A stretch of 64,000 nucleotides of DNA, from contig NZ_UWOP01000001.1 of the NCBI RefSeq assembly GCF_900604485.1, positions 439,001 through 503,000 on the forward strand, in the 5' to 3' direction. The position numbers were made by a program, and so were the translations under genes. This stretch comes from Enterococcus mediterraneensis (GTDB taxonomy: Bacteria; Bacillota; Bacilli; Lactobacillales; Enterococcaceae). Position 1 is the first letter of the stretch. The number at the start of each line of letters is the position of its first letter. Positions 55,125-64,000 of this stretch are shown here, piece after piece. A model generated the notes under the pieces. The model had not been told where the DNA came from and ran no database searches. It saw nothing but the letters and a program-made list of their open reading frames with translations.

Positions 55125-56648
55125 ATGACGGAAAATAAAAAAGTCTTGTTCACCATTTTTGGCGCAACAGGCGACCTTGCACAAAGAAAATTGTACCCTT
55201 CCTTGTTTCGTTTATACCGAAAAGGAGACATCGACGAACAATTCGCAGTCATCGGTACTGCACGTCGGCCATGGAGCGATGAACATTATCGCGAAGTCGT
55301 GAAAGAAACGGTCGCTTCTTTGAAACCTACAGAAGAAGAAGCAGAAAAATTCGCTTCTCATTTTTATTATCAGTCCCATGATGTACAAGATACTGAGCAT
55401 TATGTGACCTTAAAAAAACTGACTGATCAGTTGGATGAAAAATATCAATTAAACGGCAATCGCCTTTATTATTTAGCAATGTCGCCGAACTTTTTCGGTG
55501 TCATCGTTCAACATTTGAAGAGCCAAGGTATGATGGATTCTACCGGCTATCATCGCGTGATCATCGAAAAACCATTCGGCTCTGATTACGAAACAGCAAA
55601 ACAATTGAACGAAGAGATCACTGCTGTCTTCTCTGAAAAAGAAATCTATCGGATCGATCATTATTTAGGCAAAGAGATGATCCAAAATATCTCAGCGATC
55701 CGTTTTGCTAATAATATATTCGAATCGATGTGGAACAATCGCTATATCGACAACGTTCAAATCAATTTGGCAGAAGACCTCGGTGTTGAAGAACGCGGCG
55801 GTTACTATGATAAAAGCGGTGCATTAAAAGACATGGTTCAAAATCACGTTCTCCAAATCTTATCATTATTGGCGATGGAACCCCCTGCTGCTTTTTCAGA
55901 TCACGAGATCCGCACAGAAAAAATCAAAGCATTGAACGCTGTGCGCGTCTATACCGAAAAAGAAGTTCACGAAAACTTTGTTCGCGGCCAATATGACAAA
56001 GGCACATTGGATAATAAAGATTTCCCTGCTTATCAGCAAGAACCAAATGTCAGTGAAGATTCTACGACTGAAACATTCGTTGCCGGCAAATTCAAGATCG
56101 ATAATTTTCGTTGGTCTGGTGTTCCCTTTTATGTACGCACCGGCAAACGCTTGACGGAAAAAGGCACGCGGATCAATATCGTCTTCAAACAAGTTCCTGT
56201 CAATCTCTTTAAAGCAAGAATCGACGAACCTTGCAAAGATAAAAAACTGCCGCAAAATGTGTTGACGATCTATATCCAGCCGACAGAAGGATTCAGTTTG
56301 TCCTTGAACGGCAAAGAGATCGGTCAAGGCTTCAATCCGCAGCCAGTGAAATTGGATTATCGCAACAGTGCGGAAGCTGTTGAAAACAGTCCGGAAGCTT
56401 ATGAACGGCTGATTTTCGATGCTTTGAACGGCGACAGCACCAACTTCACTCACTGGGATGAAGTTGCTCAATCTTGGCGGATCGTTGATGTCATCCGTCA
56501 CGCATGGGATAAAGTCGATCCTGATTTTCCTAATTATGCTGCCGGAACCATGGGACCTCAAGCCGCTTTTGATCTAATAGAAAAAGATGGCTTTGAATGG
56601 ATCTGGCAACCGGATAACTGGTACCGAGAACGAGGACTATTGAAATAA
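55125..56648 (+). CDS. zwf: Glucose-6-phosphate 1-dehydrogenase
   Basis: Oxidises glucose-6-phosphate to 6-phosphogluconolactone with NADP, entry to the oxidative pentose phosphate pathway. In 507 residues, the dinucleotide site FGATGDLAQRKLYPSLFRLY is at the N terminus, the active-site RIDHYLGKEMIQN near residue 180, and EKPFGSDYETAK before it. It is immediately downstream of the DtxR-type regulator gene and shares its ribosome region (AAGGAGTGAATGAACC). Confidence 0.95.
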   Translation: MTENKKVLFTIFGATGDLAQRKLYPSLFRLYRKGDIDEQFAVIGTARRPWSDEHYREVVKETVASLKPTEEEAEKFASHFYYQSHDVQDTEHYVTLKKLTDQLDEKYQLNGNRLYYLAMSPNFFGVIVQHLKSQGMMDSTGYHRVIIEKPFGSDYETAKQLNEEITAVFSEKEIYRIDHYLGKEMIQNISAIRFANNIFESMWNNRYIDNVQINLAEDLGVEERGGYYDKSGALKDMVQNHVLQILSLLAMEPPAAFSDHEIRTEKIKALNAVRVYTEKEVHENFVRGQYDKGTLDNKDFPAYQQEPNVSEDSTTETFVAGKFKIDNFRWSGVPFYVRTGKRLTEKGTRINIVFKQVPVNLFKARIDEPCKDKKLPQNVLTIYIQPTEGFSLSLNGKEIGQGFNPQPVKLDYRNSAEAVENSPEAYERLIFDALNGDSTNFTHWDEVAQSWRIVDVIRHAWDKVDPDFPNYAAGTMGPQAAFDLIEKDGFEWIWQPDNWYRERGLLK

Positions 56649-56652
56649 ACAC

Positions 56653-56690
56653 AAAAACGTCGAGGAAAATTCCTCGACGTTTTTTAGTAT
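56653..56690. terminator. Bidirectional terminator between zwf and ileS
   Basis: AAAAACGTCGAGGAA / TTCCTCGACGTTTTT with a minimal loop, between convergent genes. Confidence 0.9.
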
Positions 56691-56724
56691 AACTGGCATT
56701 CTTCTAATCAATTGCTATTGGTGA

Positions 56725-59520
56725 TTATGCTTCGAAACCTTCTGCGACTGCATCTGAATAGTTTTCTTCGACGATATGCGCGCAGCGTCCGCAAAGAGTT
56801 GGCAGTTTTTCATCTACCCCTACATCATTTCGGACTTGACGGCATCGATCACACACATGTCCGTCAGCTTTTTCCACTAACAACGCAACATCTGCAAATT
56901 GATCCGCTTCTTCAGGAGCCTGTGTACCAGCAGGTTTAACTTCAAAATAATCTGGTGACACGATCAACAATTGCGCAAGATCAGCATTGACTGCTTGCAA
57001 TACAGCTGAAGTTTGTTCATTTGGATAGACAGTTAATTTGGCTTCCAATGATTTTCCGATCAGTTTTTTGTTCCGTGCATTTTCCAATGCCTTCAACACA
57101 TCATCTCTAAATGTCATAAAGGCTGTCCAAGTATCCATCAATTCTTGTTGATTTGGATATTCTTCATAAGCAGGAAACTCAGCTAATTGGACATAGTCTT
57201 CTTCTTCCTTCAAGAAAGACCAAACTTCTTCTGCTGTGTGCGGGATGATCGGTGTCAACAATTTCGTCAAAGCGACAGCTGTTTGGTAAAAGACTGTTTG
57301 CATGCAGCGGCGTTGTGCGTCATCTTCTGCTTCGATATAAACGACATCTTTAGCAAAGTCCAGATAGAAAGATGACAAATCTACCGTCAAGAAGTTCATT
57401 ACTGTCTTGTAGATGTGCAAGAAGTTGTATTTTTCATATCCTTCTTCACGGATTTCTTTGATGACTTGATTCAAACGTACAGTCATATATTTATCGACAG
57501 AACGCAAATCTTCGTAAGCTACCGCATCTTTGCTTGGCTCAAAATCAGTAGTGTTTGCCAACAAGAAACGCATCGTGTTTCTGATCTTGCGGTAAACTTC
57601 TGCGACTTGTTTCAAGATGTCCATAGAAACCCGAACATCGGCTTCATAATCGACACTGCTTACCCATAAGCGCAAGATATCCGCGCCCATTTGATTGATA
57701 ACTTTATCAGGAGCGATCGTATTGCCTAATGACTTACTCATTTTTCGGCCTTCACCGTCTAATGTAAATCCTTGAGACAAGACGGCTTTATAAGGTGCTA
57801 CCCCATTGATCGCAACACTTGTTGTGATACTTGAGTTGAACCAGCCGCGGTATTGATCAGAACCTTCTAGATACAAATCAGCCGGGAATGATAATTCTGG
57901 TCGTTGACGCAAAACAGCTTCGTGTGAAGAACCGGAATCAAACCAAACATCCATGATATCTTTTTCTTTTGTAAATTCGCCGTTTGGAGAGCCGGGATGA
58001 GTAAATCCTTCTGGAAGAAGATCTTTTGCTTCTTTTTCAAACCAGATAGTCGATCCGTGTTCCGCAAATAATTTTGCTACATGCTCGATGGTTTCCGGTG
58101 TAATGATTTCTTCTCCGTTTTCAGCATAGAAAATCGGAAGCGGTACGCCCCATGCCCGTTGGCGGGAGATTACCCAGTCGCCGCGATCGCGGATCATGTT
58201 GTATAGACGCGTTTTGCCCCATGGAATGACCCAATCCACTTTTTCCACTTCATCCAAAATGTTTTGACGGAATTTATCGATAGATGCAAACCATTGTGGT
58301 GTTGCCCGATAGATGACCGGTTTTTTCGTCCGCCAGTCATGAGGATAACTATGGGTAAAGAAGTCCAATTTCAGCAAAGCGCCTTTTTCTTTTAACAAAT
58401 CAGTGATCATTGGATTTGCTTTATCATAGAAGATGCCTTCAAAACCAGGAGCTTCTTCTGTAAACAGACCTTTTGAATCAACCGGTGACACAACCGGCAA
58501 TTTATATTTATTACCAGCGATATAGTCATCTTCCCCGTGTCCAGGAGCAGTATGGACTAATCCGGTACCGGCGTCTAAAGTAACGTGATCACCTAAAATC
58601 ACTAATGACTCGCGATCATAAAATGGATGACGTGCGGTCATGTATTCCATTTCTTGTCCGGCAAATTCTTTTAGCACTGTTACATTTTCCCAACCAAGTG
58701 CAGATTGGACTGCTTCGATCAAATCTTTTGCCACTACAAATTTGCGGCCGTCAGCTTCGACTTGTACATAAGCGAATTTCGGATTTACCGCGATCCCTTG
58801 GTTTGCTGGTAATGTCCAAGGTGTCGTTGTCCAGATAACAAAAGCGGTATCTTCATCAAGGATTCCTTTGCCGTCTTTTACATTAAAAGCAACATAAATC
58901 GATGGAGATTTGACATCTTTATATTCGATCTCAGCTTCTGCTAATGAAGACTCGCTTGATGGTGACCAATAAATTGGTTTTAATCCTTTATAGATGTATC
59001 CTTTTTCTGCCATCTTCCCAAATACTCGTACTTGTGCTGCTTCGTAAGAAGGATCTAAAGTGACATAAGGATGTTCCCAATCGCCGGCAACGCCAAGACG
59101 TTTGAAATCTTCTCGTTGTTTATTTACTTGGGAAAGCGCGTATTCACGACATTTTTCCAAGTATTCAGCCATTGACATTTCTTTACGTTTTACACCTTTG
59201 TTTGCCAAAACCTGTTCAATTGGCAGTCCATGTGTATCCCATCCTGGAACGTAAGGGGCACGGAAACCGGACATTGATTTGGACCGGATAATGATGTCTT
59301 TACTGATTTTATTTAATGCGTGTCCTAAATGGATATTGCCATTTGCATATGGAGGTCCATCATGTAAGACAAATGATGGTTTTCCTTCATTCAATTTTTG
59401 GCGGCGCTCATAAATTTTTTGTTCTTCCCAATCTTTTTGCCATTCTGCTTCGCGATTTGGCAGATTGCCCCGCATTGGAAAAGCGGTTTTTCCTAAATGC
59501 AATGTGTCTTTGATTTTCAT
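56725..59520 (-). CDS. ileS: Isoleucyl-tRNA synthetase
   Basis: Charges tRNA-Ile. A 931-residue class I synthetase with HIGH motif [16 protein letters not shown], editing domain, KMSKS motif [13 protein letters not shown] and C-terminal zinc-binding CDRCRQVR and LCGRCAHIV pairs, which is the bacterial type 1 enzyme. Start at 59520 follows AAAGGAGCGAGTC. Expression is governed by a T-box leader upstream. Confidence 0.96.
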   Translation of the reverse strand: MKIKDTLHLGKTAFPMRGNLPNREAEWQKDWEEQKIYERRQKLNEGKPSFVLHDGPPYANGNIHLGHALNKISKDIIIRSKSMSGFRAPYVPGWDTHGLPIEQVLANKGVKRKEMSMAEYLEKCREYALSQVNKQREDFKRLGVAGDWEHPYVTLDPSYEAAQVRVFGKMAEKGYIYKGLKPIYWSPSSESSLAEAEIEYKDVKSPSIYVAFNVKDGKGILDEDTAFVIWTTTPWTLPANQGIAVNPKFAYVQVEADGRKFVVAKDLIEAVQSALGWENVTVLKEFAGQEMEYMTARHPFYDRESLVILGDHVTLDAGTGLVHTAPGHGEDDYIAGNKYKLPVVSPVDSKGLFTEEAPGFEGIFYDKANPMITDLLKEKGALLKLDFFTHSYPHDWRTKKPVIYRATPQWFASIDKFRQNILDEVEKVDWVIPWGKTRLYNMIRDRGDWVISRQRAWGVPLPIFYAENGEEIITPETIEHVAKLFAEHGSTIWFEKEAKDLLPEGFTHPGSPNGEFTKEKDIMDVWFDSGSSHEAVLRQRPELSFPADLYLEGSDQYRGWFNSSITTSVAINGVAPYKAVLSQGFTLDGEGRKMSKSLGNTIAPDKVINQMGADILRLWVSSVDYEADVRVSMDILKQVAEVYRKIRNTMRFLLANTTDFEPSKDAVAYEDLRSVDKYMTVRLNQVIKEIREEGYEKYNFLHIYKTVMNFLTVDLSSFYLDFAKDVVYIEAEDDAQRRCMQTVFYQTAVALTKLLTPIIPHTAEEVWSFLKEEEDYVQLAEFPAYEEYPNQQELMDTWTAFMTFRDDVLKALENARNKKLIGKSLEAKLTVYPNEQTSAVLQAVNADLAQLLIVSPDYFEVKPAGTQAPEEADQFADVALLVEKADGHVCDRCRQVRNDVGVDEKLPTLCGRCAHIVEENYSDAVAEGFEA

Positions 59521-59594
59521 CTATGACTCGCTCCTTTTTTGTGAATTAACAAAACTTTACACGGATATCTTGTCATTCGTTATCCTTATAGAAA

Positions 59595-59815
59595 ATAAAA
59601 AAACGCTCATCCCTGAACCGGGACGAACGTTTGTCGTGTTACCACCCAAAATTTAAAACCTATCGCTAGATTTCCTCTTGTGATCGCTAACGAGATCACC
59701 CGTTGACTGCTACTAAGATTCGCAGTCAAAACCGATAGAGGATCTTTCTACTTGCAGGGTTTCGCTGGACTCTCACCATCTCCAGTTCGCTGACAAAATG
59801 CAACTAGCTTTTCTG
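59595..59815 (-). promoter_or_regulatory. T-box leader of ileS
   Basis: The conserved T-box GGGTGGTAACACG lies at 59635-59647 (minus strand), the part that pairs with the uncharged tRNA acceptor end. It is followed by a terminator with arms AACGTTCGTCCC / GGGATGAGCGTT and a T7 run at about 59599-59633. The preceding 160 bases contain several long stems that would hold the specifier loop, including AGTAG-type motifs. The exact AUC specifier could not be fixed by eye. Uncharged tRNA-Ile is expected to allow readthrough into ileS. Confidence 0.9.
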
Positions 59816-59821
59816 TTCTAT

Positions 59822-60577
59822 CTATTGGTCTTTATCTTCGATTTTGTTCAAAAGTTCTTTTGCGTCATCAAGAGTGGTGACTTCCTTTTCAGGGACACCG
59901 ATGATTTTTTCACTTGATTCTACAACTGAAACACCGTCAGTTTTGTTTGTTTCTGCTTCTGAGTTTACTTCAGAAACATTTTCGTTGTCAAGCTCTTTTG
60001 CTACAAGTTCTTTGAAAACTTCATGTCCATCTTGGACATAGCTTGAAAATGGTTTTAAGATCTCATCCCACTCAGGACTTTTGACTTGTTCTAATTGTGA
60101 TTGCAGCATCAATGCCAAGTTTTGATGGAAGACACGTGTCTTGGTCTTCAGATCATTGGTTTCTGTTGCTAATTGCCGCGCGTTTTGTGTCGCGTCATTT
60201 AAGATCTCTTTTGCCCGTTGTTGTGCAGAAGATGTTAATTGATGTGCTTGTTTTTCAGCGTTGGCGATCATTTCATCTGCTTTATTTTGGGCAGATGTCA
60301 CGATGACTTCTGATTCTTTGCTTGCGCTTGTTTTGACTTTATCAGCAGTATCTTGCGCAACGATGATCGATTGATTCAACGCATCTTTCAACTCGTTGAA
60401 GTATTCCAATTTTTCTTCTGCATGTTTAAGGGCTTTTTCCATCTCACGATTTTTTTGTACCAATTCTTCGTAATCGCGAACAACGATATCTAAGAAATCA
60501 TCGACCTCGTCTTGATTATATCCTCTCATTTTTACAGAAAAACTCTTGTTTTGGATGTCTAATGGAGATAATGCCAT
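59822..60577 (-). CDS. divIVA: DivIVA, cell division/polarity scaffold
   Basis: Coiled-coil protein that assembles at negatively curved membrane at septa and poles. The N-terminal lipid-binding segment (LSPLDIQNKSFSVKMRGYNQ, DEVDDFLDIVVRDYEELVQK) is canonical. Coiled coils run from about 35 to 165, and the acidic C-terminal tail (ENVSEVNSEAETNKTDG) is longer than in B. subtilis; 251 residues. It lies 21 bp after the ylmH gene. Confidence 0.94.
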   Translation of the reverse strand: MALSPLDIQNKSFSVKMRGYNQDEVDDFLDIVVRDYEELVQKNREMEKALKHAEEKLEYFNELKDALNQSIIVAQDTADKVKTSASKESEVIVTSAQNKADEMIANAEKQAHQLTSSAQQRAKEILNDATQNARQLATETNDLKTKTRVFHQNLALMLQSQLEQVKSPEWDEILKPFSSYVQDGHEVFKELVAKELDNENVSEVNSEAETNKTDGVSVVESSEKIIGVPEKEVTTLDDAKELLNKIEDKDQ

Positions 60578-60598
60578 AATTCATTCCACCTTTATTCG

Positions 60599-61381
60599 TT
60601 ATTTACGTAATACACCAAGTAACAGCCTGATCTTTTCTTTTTTTGTTGTTCCTTCCAGCCCTTGTATCTGTAAACGACCAAATCCTCTTACTGAAACGAT
60701 GTCCAGTAAATCCAGAACAAAATCTGGTCGTGCTGCCTCTGTCCAGTTGACTTTGACTTTACCGGTTTCGATCAACTGTTTCGATCGTTGCCGGGAAATA
60801 TTATATACACTGGATATCACTGTATCCAAACGCAAAGAACTGACAGTCGTCCGTTCTTCTGTCCAATTGTCTTTTGGAAGTAAAATCTCTGTATAGCTTT
60901 TTTCTTCCAATCGAACACTGACATTGCCGATTTTAGTCACTTGTAATTGGACAAAGCTGCTGACCTCTGAAGCCACAAAGACTTGCCAATTGACACCATC
61001 AGAAATGATGTCCCCAAAAAACTCCCGTTTGATCCCCGTGCTCACAAGTGTCCCTAAAACTTTCCCATGACTCAGTGTAGCAAATTTAGTAGGATAATTG
61101 ATCTCAAAAAGTGTGATCTCAAAATCCTTGCTCGTTGCTTCATAGTAATCGGGGAAAATCAAACAGCGTTGTCGCTCGGCGTGTTGGTATCCGCCGTAAA
61201 ACTGAAATTTCAGATCAGCCGTCTGCCGCACAAATGTTTCTAAAATATATGCTTGGCGCGGATCTAAAAAGTCGGTAAGATACGGCGCATATTGCATTTG
61301 AACTTGCTCAATCCAATCTTGAACAGCGTCAATAAAAGGGTATTCTTCCGTACGAAAATGCTGATAAACATTTGTATCCAA
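60599..61381 (-). CDS. ylmH: YlmH, S4-domain RNA-binding protein
   Basis: A 260-residue protein with an N-terminal YlmH domain (VYQHFRTEEYPFIDAVQDWI, LTDFLDPRQAYILETFV) and a C-terminal S4 domain (RLDTVISSVYNISRQRSKQL, IETGKVKVNW). In Bacillus it acts in rescue of stalled nascent chains on 50S subunits. The start is TTG at 61381, supported by GGGGAGG six bases upstream. Confidence 0.9.
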   Translation of the reverse strand: MDTNVYQHFRTEEYPFIDAVQDWIEQVQMQYAPYLTDFLDPRQAYILETFVRQTADLKFQFYGGYQHAERQRCLIFPDYYEATSKDFEITLFEINYPTKFATLSHGKVLGTLVSTGIKREFFGDIISDGVNWQVFVASEVSSFVQLQVTKIGNVSVRLEEKSYTEILLPKDNWTEERTTVSSLRLDTVISSVYNISRQRSKQLIETGKVKVNWTEAARPDFVLDLLDIVSVRGFGRLQIQGLEGTTKKEKIRLLLGVLRK

Positions 61382-61400
61382 AGAAATCCTCCCCTTACAT

Positions 61401-61670
61401 TCAAATTAAAAATCTTGTTATGATCATGATCAACGCTTCGCTCGCTAAGTTCAAAACAATAATAGCCACTGCGATCGTGAAATCAATCGGACCAATATGC
61501 AGCGGCAAACGATCAAATAGACTTAGGTATGGTTCGCAGATTTTTCTTAAAAATCGACCGATCGCCGATTGATAACCGCCGGGAAACCATGAGAGCAGCG
61601 CGTAAACCACTAATAATATCGTATATAGATAGATTGCTCTGCTAAAGTAATAAAGTAATAAATAAATAAT
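61401..61670 (-). CDS. YggT family membrane protein with apparent AUU start
   Basis: A protein of about 90 residues with two hydrophobic segments (YTILLVVYALLSWFPGG and FTIAVAIIVLNLASEALIMI) of the YggT/YlmG family, linked to septation. An ideal AAGGAGG at 61676-61682 precedes GAAGCA-type bases and then ATT-ATT-TAT. The only canonical initiators in frame are TTG at 61712, inside sepF and before the ribosome site, and GTG much later, after the first helix has begun. I therefore place the start at ATT 61670 (or 61667). The same family usually begins with a short Met-Ile/Tyr hydrophobic stretch, which fits. Confidence 0.82.
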   Translation of the reverse strand: MIYLLLYYFSRAIYLYTILLVVYALLSWFPGGYQSAIGRFLRKICEPYLSLFDRLPLHIGPIDFTIAVAIIVLNLASEALIMIITRFLI

Positions 61671-61686
61671 TGCTTCCTCCTTGGTT

Positions 61687-62301
61687 CTACAAATCAAAAA
61701 GATTGGTATCAACTAGATTTTGGGCAGCTCCATCGATCTCAACACCCTTTGGCGTACATAAAAAGATTTCGTCCCCCACTCGTTTGATATCACCATCTTG
61801 CGCATAGACTGTTCCCGTTAGGAAGTCAACGATACGTCTAGCTTGTTCTTCCTCCACAAGATGAAAATTTACCAATACAGATTCGTTGTTTAAAATGTGT
61901 TTAGCGATATTCATCGCTTCTGAATAGACACGCGGTTCAATGATCGTGATTTTACCCGCTTGGCTTTGTTTTACTTCATTTTGTTTTCTGCTTGGTCGCG
62001 TTGCTTGGACATTGGCTTGCGGCTGATGCAATGAAACAACTTTCTTTTCTTCATGTACCACAGGCTTTGATTGCGTCTGCTGTACTGGTTTTGTTTGTTG
62101 TGTTTGTTTTCTGATGACTGTTCGCGGTACTTCTTTTTTTACAGTCTCAGCCTTTTCCTGATAACGCGGCGTGGCAGACACAGGTTGTTTTTGCAGAACA
62201 GCTTGTTGGACAACGGGCTGTTCTGTTGTAGCATAACCATCAAACTCGTATTCTTCATCAGCCAACCCAAAAAAATTAGCTGCTTTACTCAAAATCGACA
62301 T
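61687..62301 (-). CDS. sepF: SepF, cell division protein
   Basis: FtsZ-binding membrane anchor, 204 residues. The N-terminal amphipathic helix (SILSKAANFFGLADEEYEFD) is followed by a Gln/Lys/Val-rich unstructured linker of about 90 residues, longer than in many relatives, and the C-terminal SepF core (KITIIEPRVYSEAMNIAKHI, VYAQDGDIKRVGDEIFLCTP). It starts 14 bp after the yggS gene with AAAGGAGGAAATT. Confidence 0.93.
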   Translation of the reverse strand: MSILSKAANFFGLADEEYEFDGYATTEQPVVQQAVLQKQPVSATPRYQEKAETVKKEVPRTVIRKQTQQTKPVQQTQSKPVVHEEKKVVSLHQPQANVQATRPSRKQNEVKQSQAGKITIIEPRVYSEAMNIAKHILNNESVLVNFHLVEEEQARRIVDFLTGTVYAQDGDIKRVGDEIFLCTPKGVEIDGAAQNLVDTNLFDL

Positions 62302-62315
62302 CTAATTTCCTCCTT

Positions 62316-62993
62316 TTACATGTCTTTAACTAATGCTGTTCCTACCCGTATGAACGTTGCGCCTTCTTGGATAGCAACGGAAAAATCGTTACTCATCCCC
62401 ATACTTAATTCCGTACAAGGTGCATAAGATAAATGGCATTCTCTGACTTTTTCTTGAAGTTGCCGTAAGGTTCGGAAAATCTCGTGTTGTTGTTCTTTTG
62501 TTGAATCAGCCGGCGCCATCGTCATTAACCCAACAACTTGTATACGATCGAACGCCTTCAATTCTTCGATAAATCCCGAAAGTTCCGCAGGTGTGATCCC
62601 CTGCTTGCTTTCTTCACCTGAAACATTTACTTCAACAAAACATTTGATAACATGCTCTGCTCTTTTCTGGATCTCAGCAGCCAGCTTCAAACTGTCTAAT
62701 GCATGGAAATAATCTATCTCATTTATAACTAATTTTACCTTTCTGCGTTGTAAATTACCAATAAAATGCCATGTAATCTGCGGAAAATCAGCCAGTTCTT
62801 GTTTTTTTTCTAAAAATTTTTCAGCACGGTTTTCGGCACAATCCAAGATACCAGCTTGGACCACCTGTTTCGTCTTTTCGCTGTCAACCGTTTTAGTCAC
62901 GGCGATCAAAGTCACCGAATCTTCTTTTCTACCAACAAGAGCACATGAGTTCTGTATCTCTTGTCGGACCTCCCGCAAGTTGTCAGAAATCAT
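62316..62993 (-). CDS. YggS family pyridoxal phosphate homeostasis protein
   Basis: PLP-binding protein, 225 residues, a TIM-barrel relative of alanine racemase. The PLP lysine is in LIAVTKTVDSEKTKQVVQAG; GNLQRRKVKLV, EVNVSGEESKQGI and SMGMSNDFSVAIQEGATFIR with VGTAL follow. It buffers PLP and amino-acid pools. It lies between ftsZ and sepF as in many Firmicutes. The start has AGGAGGCAGAGCAC. Confidence 0.93.
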   Translation of the reverse strand: MISDNLREVRQEIQNSCALVGRKEDSVTLIAVTKTVDSEKTKQVVQAGILDCAENRAEKFLEKKQELADFPQITWHFIGNLQRRKVKLVINEIDYFHALDSLKLAAEIQKRAEHVIKCFVEVNVSGEESKQGITPAELSGFIEELKAFDRIQVVGLMTMAPADSTKEQQHEIFRTLRQLQEKVRECHLSYAPCTELSMGMSNDFSVAIQEGATFIRVGTALVKDM

Positions 62994-63005
62994 GTGCTCT
63001 GCCTC

Positions 63006-64000
63006 CTATCGTTTGCGACGGAAAAATGGCGGTGTGCTCAATTCATCGTCGTCATTTGATTTCACTTCATCACGATTGAATGTATCGAATTCTTTCTTTT
63101 CGATCGTATCAAATTGTGTGTCATCCACTTTTGGGCGAACGTTTTGTTCTTTACGGATGTCCCAATCGCCGAACCCATTTTCTTCTTCTTGCAATGGTTT
63201 AGCTTGATCCATATCTAAAACCGGTTTTTGGGGTACATTATGAAGTTGGGTTTGTCGAGAAGTGCGGTTGGATCTAGGCTCCTTTTTTGTTGGATCGATC
63301 CCTGTCGCGATGACTGTTACACGGATCTCATCGCCCAATTCTTCATTGATGGAAGTACCTAAGATGATGTTCACATCACCTGTCGCAGCATTTGCCACGA
63401 TATCAGAAGCATCTTGTGCTTCAAATAATGTCATATCCAACCCGCCGGTGATATTCAGCAAGACTTGTTCAGCGCCATCGATAGATGTTTCCAACAATGG
63501 AGAAGAAATAGCTTTTTTCGTTGCTTCGATCACACGGTCTTCACCGCTGGCAACACCGATTCCCATCAATGCAGTTCCTTGGTTTTCCATAACAGTTTTC
63601 ACGTCAGCAAAGTCCAAGTTCACATAGCCTGGTGCTGTGATCAAATCAGAGATGCCTTGAACACCTTGACGCAGCACATTGTCTGCTTCGCGGAAAGCTT
63701 CCAGCATAGGAGTCTTCTTATCAACGACTTCCAACAAGCGATTGTTAGAAATGATCAATAATGTATCGACATTTTCTTTTAATTTTGCGATTCCTTCAGC
63801 GGCAAAACGTCCGCGTTTTGGTCCTTCAAATGTAAATGGACGAGTCACGACACCGACTGTCAATGCGCCGATTTCTTTTGAGATCTTCGCTACGATCGGT
63901 GCTGCACCAGTACCGGTACCGCCGCCCATTCCGGCAGTGATAAAGATCATGTCCGCGCCTTCTAAGGCTTCACGGATCGATTCTTCACTTTCTTCAGCTG
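63006..64000 (-). CDS. ftsZ: Cell division GTPase FtsZ (5' end outside window)
   Basis: Tubulin-like GTPase that forms the division ring. The visible part begins in the stretch [18 protein letters not shown], just before the tubulin signature [15 protein letters not shown]. It continues through [31 protein letters not shown] and [13 protein letters not shown] to a C-terminal linker and peptide ending [10 protein letters not shown], the variable tail that binds SepF and FtsA. The first about 85 residues lie beyond 64000. Confidence 0.95.
   Translation of the reverse strand, partial: AEESEESIREALEGADMIFITAGMGGGTGTGAAPIVAKISKEIGALTVGVVTRPFTFEGPKRGRFAAEGIAKLKENVDTLLIISNNRLLEVVDKKTPMLEAFREADNVLRQGVQGISDLITAPGYVNLDFADVKTVMENQGTALMGIGVASGEDRVIEATKKAISSPLLETSIDGAEQVLLNITGGLDMTLFEAQDASDIVANAATGDVNIILGTSINEELGDEIRVTVIATGIDPTKKEPRSNRTSRQTQLHNVPQKPVLDMDQAKPLQEEENGFGDWDIRKEQNVRPKVDDTQFDTIEKKEFDTFNRDEVKSNDDDELSTPPFFRRKR

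Noticed and set aside
55896..56561. 221-codon antisense frame in zwf
   Set aside because: Long, but wholly antisense to the well-conserved zwf; long antisense frames arise from the codon bias of the sense gene.
1..64000. CRISPR arrays, insertion sequences, tRNA or rRNA genes, prophage genes
   Set aside because: No regularly spaced repeats, no transposase motifs, no tRNA cloverleaf or rRNA sequence noticed on either strand; the window is core chromosome.

Overview
The window is a contiguous piece of a low-to-moderate GC Firmicutes chromosome and reads as the core genome of an Enterococcus species. The evidence is a gene set in the order I remember from enterococci (ndk/nfo, class A PBP, ccpA|pepQ, ytxH-DUF948, galU-gpsA-lgt-hprK, liaZYX, phoU-pstBBACS, cls, ftsXE, prfB, secA, hpf, comFC-comFA) and a ftsZ-yggS-sepF-yggT-ylmH-divIVA-ileS cluster. 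Base composition looks somewhat richer in G+C than E. faecalis (by eye, not computed), so a different enterococcal species is likely. I cannot name the species. I saw no insertion sequences, prophage, CRISPR array, tRNA or rRNA. The region is almost gapless and most genes are on the minus strand.

Layout. 1-6.4 kb: a heterodimeric ABC exporter (second subunit cut by the window edge), a YneF-type membrane protein, ndk, nfo and an AEC transporter. 6.6-12.5 kb: a bifunctional class A PBP, ccpA divergent from pepQ, and a YtxH/DUF948 envelope pair. 12.6-16.5 kb: galU, gpsA, lgt, hprK. 16.6-19 kb: liaZ-liaY-liaX, linked in enterococci to antimicrobial-peptide and daptomycin response. 19.2-24.3 kb: the phosphate uptake operon pstS-C-A-B-B-phoU. 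24.4-24.6 kb: an unannotated structured RNA candidate. 24.6-34.6 kb: cls, ftsX-ftsE, prfB with its programmed frameshift, secA, hpf, comFC-comFA. 34.7-36.0 kb: an AT-rich accessory-looking island with a nisin-resistance-like S41 protease and one or two very small ORFs. 36.1-43.9 kb: an orphan PTS IIB with a cre site, a small DUF protein, a YigZ protein, a GntR repressor, a 1413-residue double activase and its divergent TetR regulator. 43.7-48.6 kb: a Zn/Cd P-type ATPase with a two-site ArsR-type operator, then a three-gene NMT1-type ABC importer. 48.7-56.6 kb: tagO-like transferase, BrkB-family protein, map, flavodoxin, TetR, M29 aminopeptidase, DtxR-type regulator coupled to zwf. 56.7-64 kb: ileS under a T-box, then divIVA, ylmH, yggT (apparently without a canonical start codon), sepF, yggS and ftsZ (cut by the window edge).

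How the parts fit. Carbon control is represented twice on the regulatory side (ccpA, hprK), and candidate cre sites lie upstream of ccpA/pepQ and over the -35 of the orphan PTS IIB. Envelope functions dominate: PBP, lgt, galU, tagO, cls, lia genes, FtsEX and the division cluster. Convergent gene pairs are separated by strong shared hairpin terminators.

The most notable unexplained object is the approximately 180-nt transcript candidate at 24.44-24.62 kb. It has an extended -10 promoter, two hairpins that both display the same CUUCCCCA loop, and a perfect 17-bp terminator stem, and it is divergent from pstS. Its layout is that of a C-rich-loop regulatory RNA that pairs with Shine-Dalgarno regions.
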